Assembly (NCBI GenBank): GCA_002633005.1
Contig: NMRA01000091.1
Span: 682,565 to 746,564 of the forward strand
DNA: 64,000 nucleotides
Direction of reading: 5' to 3'
Source of the DNA: Phoronis australis
Taxonomy: Eukaryota; Phoronida; Phoronidae
Shown here: piece after piece, positions 11,512-21,370 of the stretch
Position numbering within the stretch: the stretch's first letter is position 1
Layout: the number at the start of each line of letters is the position of its first letter
The notes under the pieces: generated by a model
Seen by the model: the letters and a program-made list of their open reading frames with translations, nothing else
Databases searched by the model: none
What the model was told of the DNA's origin: nothing
Position numbers and translations under genes: made by a program

Positions 11512-11865
11512 GTAAGTAGCCTCAAACTTTGAGCTAAAGCATAGTCAAGTACTTTCCAGTTGTTTTCTGAATTTGCTTGTTAAAAGTTGTCAATAATAAA
11601 ACATAACTTAAATTATATTGACTTTGTTATTGCATTTTTATCAGTAAAACTCGTGCAACTTGTATGTGGGCGAATTTCAACATCATCTATACTCTCAATA
11701 CGTTGTTATCTCGGTGAATATAGTTATTTTTAAATTATTTAATAGTTCTCCAAAAATGTTTTAAAAGTGAAAAACAAAAGCATTATTTCGACTTTAGAAT
11801 GCCATTGTTGACTATTTTTTTGTGACATGTACGCATCCTAGTGGAAGAAGAGCATTTGATTAAGT

Positions 11866-12150
11866 TCAGCATTTGCCATGATTATGCTTGAAGACGAAGT
11901 GTTGTGTCCAAACTACAATGGTTCTGCGTGTTTGGAACACGCGCGATTTCACGTAAATCGTTGTTAAAATTGTTGCTAAAACAAGGCGTTTTGACCTAAA
12001 CAACAATTCACAGCAATCATTGTTTTGCAGCGCCACTAAAATAGGCAAGTAGTAGGGGATAACAGACACTGGCCAACAGGAGACACAATATTTCGTAGCC
12101 GACGTAAAAGATTGCACCACAGCAGAATAACGTACAACATCATACGTTGT
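11866..12150. repeat. Weak dispersed repeat related to 16620-16800
   Basis: The stretch gccgacgtaaaagattgc, ccacagcagaataacg and then cgttgtct resembles gccgatgcataagattgc, ccaca...gcagcagagtaacg and catgttgtct at 16737-16800, with gaps. The similarity is short and gapped, so common descent is likely but not certain. It sits between the two opposed coding segments. Confidence 0.3.
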
Positions 12151-12214
12151 CTAAAATTCTCAGATAGTAAAACAACATATCACAACAACTGTTTAAAGTA
12201 GTAAGATTTATTTT

Positions 12215-12385
12215 TCACCAAACGATGTTTGACAGAAAGTGCTGAAGTAGTGTCCTGTCCGATCCCCGGGATTCCTGTTTTAAAGGTCGAGCTTCTTGTT
12301 TTTCGGGCTGATTAAATGTTTTGATAGGGCGGGAGTCTGCTTTCCCCTCCGGGATATCGGTTTTCACCTGTTTCGATTGAACACC
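12215..12385 (-). CDS. Candidate coding segment, copy 2 of an opposed duplicate
   Basis: The minus-strand frame is open from a possible acceptor (ttggttcag) to TGA at 12215-12217. AATAAA follows within about ten bases, which would suit a terminal exon. It contains VKTDIPEGKADSRPIKTF and NQPEKQEARPLKQE, aligning to copy 1 without a gap over 32 codons. A two-base length difference upstream of that block puts the 5' parts of the two copies in different frames. No family is recognised. The two copies are about 700 bases apart and point toward each other. Confidence 0.35.
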   Translation of the reverse strand, partial: GVQSKQVKTDIPEGKADSRPIKTFNQPEKQEARPLKQESRGSDRTLLQHFLSNIVW

Positions 12386-12818
12386 CTGAACCAACACCCT
12401 ATGGTGTTTACCAGGAAGTAAAATGAGCTTATGACGACACTGAATATTTTGGGAATGGCATAATAATAATCATTTGACAATCTAGTTAATATCCTTCAAA
12501 AGTGTCTGTTCGAAGAGTTCTTACTCCCCGTCCAGCTGCATATGAGAGACGGGTGTCGAGAGTTTCCTCTGCCTAATTACATATTCAAGATAGTGGGTAG
12601 TATATACATGTATTGCCGGCATGTATTGCGTCACGAGGGACTGTGTGTAGAGAGTAGTCGCATCTACTGTGTATTACTCAGTGGCGGGTTATGTCACGAA
12701 AGAGTGGTGACCTTCTAAAGTATTCTAAGTAGTGGGGTACTACCGATTGATGTTTACTGTTACTAGCACAAACGCTGGTCCAGTAAACCTACACTGGGAT
12801 ATAACAACACGGTGTGCA

Positions 12819-12925
12819 ACAGAGGCGGATCTACAGCGGGGTTCGCCAGAAAAACGAAATCAGCTTCTAAAAACGACAAAAAAAATCTTACACGGGAGGG
12901 GGAACCTCCTCCCGACCTTCCTTCC
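12819..12925. mobile_element. Possible hAT-like non-autonomous fragment
   Basis: The motif gaggcggatctacagcgggg resembles the (CAGTG)GCGGATCTAGGA terminus found at 18931. About 70 bases later is a G-run/C-run hairpin, cgggagggggaacctcctcccg. The same arrangement of terminus then GC hairpin occurs at 18931-19109. The opposite terminus was not found. Confidence 0.3.
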
Positions 12926-13160
12926 TCTCGGCGCTGAAAACGTAGATATGCCATTGTACAAGGATTCACCATGCAGCGGGGCTGCAGAGTATGAAGCACC
13001 AAAGGGTTCTTAAACGAGTACAATGTCATTTTCTTGCACAATTCTCGGCCTTCTGTGTCAAAGAAAAGTCTGTCGTCATTTTGAAAACAGCACGCTTGTG
13101 ACACGCACATGCACTATTTCCGGATTTTTGCGACATCTCTCGGGGTATATGATGACAGCG
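12926..13160. other. Unassigned stretch
   Basis: Overlapping frames of 93 and 115 codons occur on opposite strands between 12732 and 13110. Both cross the hAT-like GC hairpin and neither shows a known motif, so I do not call a gene. Confidence 0.3.
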
Positions 13161-13162
13161 AT

Positions 13163-13303
13163 ACGCCGTAAAATGTAACAATTGTTACATTTAACATTAC
13201 TAAGCCTCTCCTAAAATGTTGCAAGTTGTTTCATTTTACGTAGTGTTGTTACATTTTACGTCGAATACACATTCGAGAAATGCACCATTGTTACATTTTA
13301 CGA
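13163..13303. mobile_element. GTAAAATGTAAC inverted-repeat cluster, copy A
   Basis: The palindrome cgtaaaatgtaacaattgttacattt begins the block, and tgttacattttacg recurs in the same direction near 13254 and 13290, with a diverged form between. A shorter related block is at 16562-16614. The flanking inverted ends suggest a small MITE family or a nested palindromic repeat. No transposase is present. Confidence 0.5.
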
Positions 13304-13666
13304 CACAAACGTCATATTACAAAGAACATGACCAAAATTAAGAGCAAGTGATATCTTACACGGCCGGGAGGTACTCAAGTATTTTTGGACGAGGGGTGCC
13401 GCCCGAAAAATTTGGATACCTACCCGTTTAGAGAGTGGGCTTGGACATAAAAGTGACTGATTTAGAATCTTATTTTGTAAAAATTCATATTTTCGGACTT
13501 CCAGAAATTCAGAAAAGGCACGCTTTTAGATAATAGATATTTTGTCAAAAATGGCGCTATTTTGGAGAGTTTTTTCGCTGTGAAAAAGCACCCATTGGGC
13601 GGCACTTTCCGTATACCTCTTCTATAGGAATGCCCTCCGGGCTGGCACAGCATGAATCTGGCTAAC
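13304..13666. other. Unassigned stretch
   Basis: No gene or repeat is recognised. A 63-codon minus-strand frame at 13462-13653 has no known motif. Confidence 0.35.
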
Positions 13667-13755
13667 CATTATCATTATTATTACTATTACATTGCTATTA
13701 CTATTGCTACTATTACTACTTTCATTACAATTACTCATTATCGGTTATCATTGTG

Positions 13756-13808
<53 letters not shown>
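13667..13808. repeat. ATT trinucleotide microsatellite with degenerate left flank
   Basis: About 17 uninterrupted ATT units occupy 13756-13808. They are preceded from 13667 by a degenerate ATT/ACT/GCT tract that looks like an older part of the same array. Confidence 0.9.
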
Positions 13809-13809
<1 letters not shown>

Positions 13810-14814
13810 AGCTTTGAATTTATTTAACGAGGACACAGCGCCAAATACACAATACATGTTTTATCAAAGTGCTAATACATCATGGACCTTAAAGATTTTA
13901 AAATCATCTGATTTATGGTTCAATGTTTTCACCGTGTACCGAGCTTCCGGCGATAATGGACAGCAAATACTGTTTCAAAAGGATTTTAAAGTTGTTCCCA
14001 GGTTCAGCCTTAATGATATTGTGAGAAACGCCTAGACAGCTGTGGATGCAGAGTAGGCCTACTTTTTGGAAACGAGGAGGTTGAGATTTAGAATCTTGTT
14101 TAGACGTGCGCCAACTTTTCTGAATTATCGGCAAGTACGGTATTGTTTGTAAATACAACTGTATGCTTCGGTAGTTTGCCACTGTATTCAGAATTTATCC
14201 CATACGCGTTGAATCAGTCGAGTGCAATACAGCCATGTAATAGTTTTCCGTATTCACCACCCGCACTACTTCAACAGTGACCTCTGACATGGAAAGTTCA
14301 AAAGGTTCGTCATTAGCCGGTTCGCTCATCAAACTTTCAGAAAATAGTTTAAAGTAATACAATTGTAGCAGTGTAAATTCCACTCAACATGCAACCAGGT
14401 CTCAATCGTAACATCTGGAACAGGACTGTTAATTATATTACAGTTCTGTCTCAGTTCTCAATTGCTAAATATTATATCGTTTGCAACTCAGGCGCCGATT
14501 CCTCGGTAACTACCAAATCAAATATTGTTGTTTTCAGGAGATGTTACAGGTTCAATGCACAGTTACCGTTGTTTTCATCTTTGTTATATCTTTTCAAGTA
14601 ATAAATCGTTATATTTAAAACTGTTTCTTTACTAGAGAAACCTATCAACCTGACGCGCACGTGCATACATATAGGATGTAATCCGCCACGTGAACAGTCT
14701 GAGTGAAGTATTTAAAAAATCTGCCGAAAAAATGAAAGGAACTTAGGGAATTCGAAGCGCATGGGATAAATACAAAACGTACCTCGATTGGCGTACATGA
14801 AGTAATATCCCACT
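13809..14814. other. Unassigned stretch
   Basis: Short frames of 60-90 codons occur on both strands without recognisable domains. No RNA gene is seen. Confidence 0.35.
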
Positions 14815-14876
14815 CGACATTATTCCGCGTATCGACCACGACCTTCGCTCTCGGTCGATACGCGAAATAATGTCTC
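14815..14876. repeat. Long near-perfect hairpin
   Basis: The left arm cgacattattccgcgtatcgacc (14815-14837) pairs with ggtcgatacgcgaaataatgtc plus tcg (14853-14876). There is one mismatch and one bulged base, and the loop is 15 bases. Partial pairing extends a few bases outward. It could be the tip of a fold-back element or a cruciform-forming site. No function is evident. Confidence 0.7.
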
Positions 14877-15002
14877 GTGGCCCTACGTCACTCTCGGTCT
14901 GTTTTGTGTATGTATACTTTTACTTGCGACTTACATCTAAACGCGAGGATACCCACCGTTTTATTATTTTGTCTCTTGTTTTAAACATTCCTTTTCAAAG
15001 AA

Positions 15003-15179
15003 CTGGGGGTCGTTCCACGATGATGTGTAAGTTCAAAAATTGTGTTTAGTTGAACTCTGGAGGCAGACATTTTTCGAGAACTAGCGACAAATCGGCTACG
15101 GCTGCGGTCACCGGATCATTAGAATAGCTGGTAACGGATATACAATACACGCAACAATTTTATGTGGAACGGGCCCCAA
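15003..15179. mobile_element. Small MITE with GGGCCCGTTCCAC-type inverted ends
   Basis: The left end reads ctgggggtcgttccac and the right end, reverse complemented, reads ttggggcccgttccac. The element would be about 175 bp with no coding potential. The same terminal motif borders a larger element at 41898-42150. No convincing target duplication is visible. Confidence 0.5.
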
Positions 15180-16560
15180 TATTCTTAGAAGAACACAGTG
15201 ATTTAACTGCATTATTTGAACTAGGTTTCAGTGAAAGTAGGTTATATGGAACAAAAACGGCCAACGTCAAAGTCAGCGATGTTTAATATGCACGTTTTAT
15301 GCGGTGTAGCATAAGTGTTAATAATGTATACAAAATTCCCTTGTCTGCCTACAACTACACGTGTTCTTGACAGCAATCTGCAACAAAAAAAACGCCTCAT
15401 GAGATACGTGACTTCATGTCAATTAATACTAGAATGTCTAATCTCTGTCTTTATTTATATGTGCTTCGGACAAACGAGCATTGACCCAAAACTAATTTTA
15501 AAAAGATAATAGCTACAGGAAGTGAATGTTTTTCTTGTCCGAAAGGCCGACAGTCAGCTTTACTCGGACTATTGCCCCTTTAAACTATCGATCTACATGT
15601 AGACCCAGTTTGAGCAAAATGATTAGGTCCTTTCAGAGGGCCAAAATATTTTCTATTCCCCTAGCTAAGCCAACCATTTTTACGTTACACATTAAACGGT
15701 TAGATCGGTTGTTACCACCACTATTTCAGAGGGTTTGAAACATAGGAATAATGATATTTCTTTCAACTTTGACGCTGTTTAAAACACGTCACAATGCCGC
15801 CGCTTTCTTAAACTATTGTCTGGCCCTTCTCAAAGGCGATCTTTTGCTGTTTCAGTGACACAATCTGTCAACCTGCTCGCAAATAAATGCGTGCTTTTTT
15901 CCTTCCACCATAATGTCTTTAAGAAATTGTCATTCGTAAATAACGTGGAAGACAGAACCAGTCGGCATCAAAAACTTTGGCCCTGCTCCTTTTGTTTAGA
16001 GCATTAGCGATGACTCCAAGAAAATGAAATACTGGCTGAAATAAATCAAACTATCGTGGACTAAAACGGGTGGTTTTTCTATCAATTTGGCTTCCGAAAT
16101 TGAATTCTGCGTGAAAAAAAATTGTTGTCGTTTGTTCCCGAATAAATACGATAAATATTAGCCAAACTACAATGTCATTGTTTCTGCCGTACTTACCATG
16201 CAAGGGAAGTGTGTTTACTGTAATGCCGGAAACACAATTGGCTTATGACATGTGAGCGCCAACGAAAGATTGCAAGAGCACTTTAAGAATAAAAACTTGT
16301 TTCCTGATTCCTTTCGTCTGGAGTTGAAACTGTACGTGATACATTTTTGACAATACCAAGAAACTACCCACATGTTAAACAAACAATGGAAAGCACATAG
16401 GGACACATCTATAAATTCGAGCGAGCACATTTGATAAAATTTCACTACAAACATTCCGAGAAAGAAGAATTTTTAAAAAGTGTGTGAACCGTTTCCTCCC
16501 ATGAGACAAATACCATGCAAGCTCATGGAATATGGCGTCGCTTTCGTACAATGTAACAAT
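15180..16560. other. Unassigned stretch
   Basis: No gene is recognised. Several 60-80 codon frames on both strands lack splice context or motifs. Confidence 0.35.
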
Positions 16561-16561
16561 G

Positions 16562-16614
16562 ACGTAAAATGTAACAGTTGTTAGATTAAAATGTAACAAT
16601 TACATTTTACGCCG
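16562..16614. mobile_element. GTAAAATGTAAC inverted-repeat cluster, copy B
   Basis: The block gacgtaaaatgtaacagttgtta is followed by aaaatgtaacaattacattttacg. It shares its core with copy A at 13163. It ends a few bases before an ATG at 16619 that opens a 60-codon frame. Confidence 0.45.
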
Positions 16615-16618
16615 CATC

Positions 16619-16801
16619 ATGGCAGCTTCGCCAGCAGCAGTGACACGTTTCGTCGTGGAGGAGGAACAGTTGATTGAAGAATCAGCGAAAAAGAATCTAG
16701 CCAATAGGTGGCGTTATATTTCATGGCGCTCAAAGCCGATGCATAAGATTGCTCCACAACGTTATAGCAGCAGAGTAACGGTAGAAAGCCATGTTGTCTG
16801 A
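16619..16801 (+). CDS. Small open frame, unassigned, possibly repeat-derived
   Basis: ATG opens 60 codons rich in charged residues (for example VEEEQLIEESAKKN), with no family I recognise. Its 3' third overlaps the sequence shared with 11866-12150, and it abuts an inverted-repeat cluster. A transposon-derived fragment is therefore at least as likely as a host gene. Confidence 0.2.
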   Translation: MAASPAAVTRFVVEEEQLIEESAKKNLANRWRYISWRSKPMHKIAPQRYSSRVTVESHVV

Positions 16802-18230
16802 CACCGCGTAAATAATTTAGTTTACTCAAGGAAAAGTACAGTTCTTAATTACACAGATTTTGTGTCAGATTTTATGTGGCCATTTTTTACCCACACTGGC
16901 AAAAAGCTGTATATTTTAGTGAATAGCTTTGCTCGAAGACTGGTAAGGCGTTTGATTGTTGATTGTGATTTAGTTCAAGTTATTCCTGTGGTCAGCAACA
17001 GCGTAATTAAGAGCCATGTTATTGTTAGTTTACTAAATGAACAACAGTTCTCGATTCTGTTAGTTGGGGATGGTTAGACGATAAACTAGCCCCTGGATTT
17101 GATCACTCCTTTTTGTCTAGCTACAGTCACGAAGCGTAATTTCAAACCCACGCAGTCTATTCTGACAGGAATGCTCAAACAGAGTGTCTGGCAAAATTTT
17201 ACACATGTGTTAAACTTGTTCCAACATCCTTTACATAACTTTTTTAAAAGTACATACAACGCGACTACAAACATTCGGCCACTGTTTTGTGCAAATAATA
17301 TGCTTCTTAACTCAGCACGGGCTTTTGAAATTATAGTTTCGTCAGTTAAAACCTACGCAAATTGTATCTTAGAAACTATTTGAAAAAATTATGATAGTCA
17401 TTGGTGACGTTGAACAGTAATCGTTTTACTTTTTAAAATCTTTTTCTTGTTTAAACATGTGTGGGCAAGGTCATTTCCTAGATTTTTGCAATCTTTCATT
17501 CGTCAAAAGGCCATCTTTCGCTTTTCATAACTTGAAGTTATTGTAGGATCTTGCAAAAAAACTTCCTGCCACTTTCCAGAAACTCGAAAAGTTTTACTTG
17601 TCCGCATGTTACAACTTTTACCTTACAAAGTGACACCTAGCACCACCTATAAGTGTAAAATGTGTTGAAAGCTGGTGCGCGTCGCGCCTTTTTGAACTTG
17701 CAAGGAAGAAATTGAAACTGTCAAAATATTCAGGATAAGTGTAATTTCGTATAGTACACTTATTCTACAATGAAAAGACTCGCATAATTCGTATTTCGGT
17801 TATTCCTTCGTATACACGTACCTACGCATGTACGCACACAGGCCACGTACCCACGCACGCACACACAGAGATACAATTTACCGGGGTATGTACATTTGAT
17901 ACGAAGTATGACCTTTTCGCATCGGGATGGTTCGCATTTTAAAGCACACCTCGCAGGGGGCGTCAAAGCAGAGAAGGGAAATATCGACCGTATAGCATCT
18001 TTCTTCAGAACATCTTTAGGAGTTACCCCCGTGTTCTTAGCAATCTGACTGTAAGAAATATTTGTCGCACACATGATAGTCTTGCACCAATTTAGCAAGG
18101 CGGGGGGAGTGCAGGAAGGTTGCACTCGATTTGGAAATTTTTGTAGGTCTAAAATACCGTCCCCAGATTTCCACCATGGCACGCTTTGGCACTCCAAGTC
18201 AAGAACTATTAATTCAGGCCGTCCTGGATC
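16802..18230. other. Unassigned stretch
   Basis: No gene is assigned. A 177-codon minus-strand frame (18293-17760) is the longest open frame here, but its 3' part is a GT-rich, low-complexity Cys/Val/Arg translation and its 5' end runs into the dispersed repeat at 18235. Confidence 0.35.
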
Positions 18231-18234
18231 AAAC

Positions 18235-18610
18235 AGCGACACTCGAATCTCGCTGTATTTACCTACAATGCCGTAAATATCCGGCAGGCACATTTGCTGC
18301 CTCGTTTTCGTGCCACTTGAGTATCACATGTTATTTGCTGTTGTCTGAATCTTTACGAATTTTTCTCGGTTGCATTATTCTATTTGTACTTCCAGTGCCA
18401 ACAAAATATTTACTGCTGTACTGTTGGCAGCGATTCTGATGTGAGAACGTTTGATAAACTGAATACCAGTTGATTAATGATGAAAAGTTCTTCGTCTTCA
18501 CGACATCAATGAGAGACACGAAAAAGTGCATAGTTTTCAAAACGAAGTCACGTGCTTTCTTATCTCCGGGACAAATGAGAGTTCTATCGCCGTGTAATCC
18601 AGGACGGTCA
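18235..18610 (+). mobile_element. Dispersed repeat copy 1, with THAP-like coding remnant
   Basis: This block matches the minus strand of 56150-56523 over about 370 bases, starting at cgacactcgaatctcgctg and ending near atccaggacgg. Shared translated pieces include YCC-x-V-x-x-x-SDVR-x-FDKL and, after a frameshift, TSMRDTK. The C-x4-C start, FP-like turn and spacing recall the beginning of a THAP zinc finger of P-element-like transposases. The key later Cys and His are not recognisable, so that reading is tentative. Stops and frameshifts show it is dead here. Confidence 0.5.
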
Positions 18611-18930
18611 GACACTTTGATATTGGTCGGGCAGACAGAGTGTCCCTTCTGTCCCACGATTATCGAGGACGGGTGTCCATTTTCCTTTTGATTGCACTGA
18701 ACTTAGAGAAAAGCATATTGATAAGTACCTTTCAACTTACGCATTTAAATATTTTCCAATATTTAAACGCGTTTAAAAATGTTGTTTTTGCATGAATGAC
18801 CCATAGAATTTATTACAGAAATAAAATCAATTTGATTTGGTTTGACTTCTCGGACACATAACAGCCACAAAGCTTTGGAGTTTCAGAGCCCGTTGCTTTA
18901 GTGACATTGGTAGACGCAACGTATTGCGCA
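18611..18930. other. Unassigned stretch
   Basis: AT-rich with no recognised feature. Confidence 0.35.
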
Positions 18931-19125
18931 CAGTGGCGGATCTAGGATATCACAAGGGGGGGGGCAACATTTTGTCCGGCTGTAAGCAATTGCGCAAACT
19001 GAACCACGATTGTAGATGCGCATAGCACCGAATGGGGGGAGGTCGGAACAGAAAAAGTTCCTGGGCGGGAGGGGGGCAAACCCCCCTCCCGCCCAGGAAC
19101 TTTTTCTGTTTTTACCTCTAAAAAN
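18931..19125. mobile_element. hAT-like non-autonomous element fragment
   Basis: It begins with cagtggcggatctaggat followed by a run of nine G, a terminus typical of hAT-like elements. It contains the perfect GC-rich fold-back at 19048-19109. The far end is uncertain, and an ambiguous base (n) is at 19125. Confidence 0.45.
19048..19109. repeat. Perfect 29-bp inverted repeat with a 4-base loop
   Basis: The arm from 19048 to 19076 (starting acagaaaaagttcctgg, ending gggggg) is the exact reverse complement of 19081-19109, with caaa between. Such perfection next to an n could be a real young palindrome within a transposon or a fold-back sequencing artefact. Confidence 0.9.
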
Positions 19126-21070
19126 GTAGCTGAGTGCGTCGCGACCATGGGAGGTTGTCTCGTTCTTTTCAGAGCACACCCTCTGGTATGTTGACGTGTT
19201 CATGTACGTTATATAAGCTCCCGTGAAAACCGTGGAGGTTGAACTAGTGGGTCAGATAAGGATATATGCTGAAATTCATTAATTCTGCTATTATTCATTG
19301 TCATTGCATAGTAGACTGGCACACTTGTCACTACTAACAGAAGTTAGAAGCATAAAAATGTAGTTAATGGTCCTAAACACACAAACATTAAGTAGTCTAG
19401 CAATAGTTTTATAATGACTGACATTATCGCTTTTGGCGGTGCCATTCAGCAATGACTGCCATCGACGGCATCGTATAGTCGTGCGGAGTGTTCAATTATT
19501 TCGGAGGGTGTTTGTTGCTATGAAATTAGGATTATACCCACTCTTTAGTATAATCAGCAAGATAAAACCTCACCCTTTTGTGAGTTGGCACAGTCATTAA
19601 AACTGACCCATTTTGGTTAGAGCCTCAATGGAATAGTCAACTTTTCTGATAACATAATTATGCAAAGTCATTATTTACAGGGAATTGAATTTCAGCAAAA
19701 AGCTGGATTGTATTCTTTTTAACACAAGAAGCCTCAGTTGTATGTGAAACATTCAGTGGTTATGGTGTAAAAATGGATCATTTTATACAGTTCAAACCTA
19801 AAAGTAATAATTTTTGTGTGGAATTTATTTGTAAATTCGCCCTTTCATGGTGACTTTTGCAGTGCCTGAGTCAGTGGTCAGAGGGGCACATTTGGTCATA
19901 TGCAATCTATGCAAGTGTCCTCTCTCTCGTGGACTCCGACTCGTCGACTGTTTCATTATTTTTTTTGCTTTCCACATTCACATGATGTCAAGTGTTGCAG
20001 TTTGCAACAATCATCTATTAATTTCAGTCTAATTGCAAAACCAGAACCATTCTAAAACATTCAGAAACTACTATTGTCGTCTTGGAGTTAGACTTTGTAA
20101 GCAATCGAACTTTAAAAACCTGGTTCGTTGAAATGACTAGTTGCAAAAACATCTCACATTTCAAAATTGGGAGGTCAGGGTACTTCAAAGATTTTAAGTT
20201 GGGTCACTTAACCCAAATCGACGGTTTCTTGTGTGTTAGGTTGGTTGGATTGTTATCCAGGCAATAGTAACTCGCTGGCAATCCGCATTTTGAGAACATC
20301 TTTTAATGCCTGCTATTCAGTGAAAAACAGGTTCGTGTTATACAGTAGAAAACACTGGTTCTCAAAGTGGGGGTGCCCTGTATGTTATTATTACCATTAT
20401 GTTTTGCTCAGTGTTTTGAGCAACATTCTAGTGTTTCATTCTTGTGGTTATGATCTACGTAATACAGCAGTGATTTTAGTCAACATTTCGGTCTTTTCGA
20501 ACAGTTTTTCAAAATTACAAATTTGACTCTTACTGAGGGGGCCTCCTCGTGGCAAGAGTTGGGCAGTGTGAAATGCTTCAGAACATTCGCACTGGCAAAC
20601 ACCCTCACGTTGACATCATTAATGTGTTCCTAGAAATAGTTTACTCATAAGCTACAAAACACACAACATGCCAAGAAATTTATCTAACCATCGGGAACTT
20701 TATTTTGCTGATGTATTGATTACAAATATGGTTTAGTTTAGCGATAGACTGAAGTACTACGTCTGGGCATTAACATAGCCGTGGGCGCACAACAGGGCTA
20801 TCCCCTCCTCGTTGCAAACCCTTCCCCTGATAGAAACTCATTCCAGTTTTGTTCTTGCCTAGCGTCCCTGTCCCTGTCCCCTGTTCATGCAGTGCCTCAA
20901 AGTTGCCTTACATTACAGTCATTGGTTGCCAACAATTTCAAGTTTAGCAACCTCTTGAATAATTCTGACTACACCAGTGTTGCTACGTGGGAATAGGTTA
21001 CTAAAGACCCGACTGCCATTCAAGTTGCACATTCACTGCCTTGTGAAAGCATAAACCATTATAAAATTAA
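19126..21070. other. Unassigned AT-rich stretch
   Basis: Short frames only. No domain, RNA gene or strong repeat is recognised. Confidence 0.35.
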
Positions 21071-21073
21071 CAC

Positions 21074-21370
21074 CTGGGCCCTGGGATTCAACTTTTTACT
21101 CAGAATTATTTGTTATTTTCTATTCTAGTTTTGTTTGAATTCGAGATAAGTTTCTTTTAGTCTATACTTGAGTACTTATTGATGGCAATTAATGATCCCT
21201 GCATTACAGCTAAAAGTTTGAGTCTGAGTTCGAGGTTTTACTAGAAATCTTGAGTTTTTACTCAAATTTTAGCTATCTTGATCTCGCAAGGAAGTGGACT
21301 AGAAATGACAAAAACAATTTCGAGTTTGATTTGAAATGAAAGTTTCACTTTGACTAGAGGTGTATTCCCA
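21074..21370. mobile_element. Possible diverged relative of the 30.3 kb MITE
   Basis: It opens with cctgggccctgg and tttttactc and is dense in gagt/actc words such as gagtttttactcaaa and tttcgagtttg, like the element at 30305-30714. A matching right end is not clear, so this is a weak call. Confidence 0.25.

Noticed and set aside
17760-18293. 177-codon minus-strand open frame
   Set aside because: Its 3' part is a low-complexity GT-rich translation and its 5' end overlaps the dispersed repeat; no splice context or known motif.
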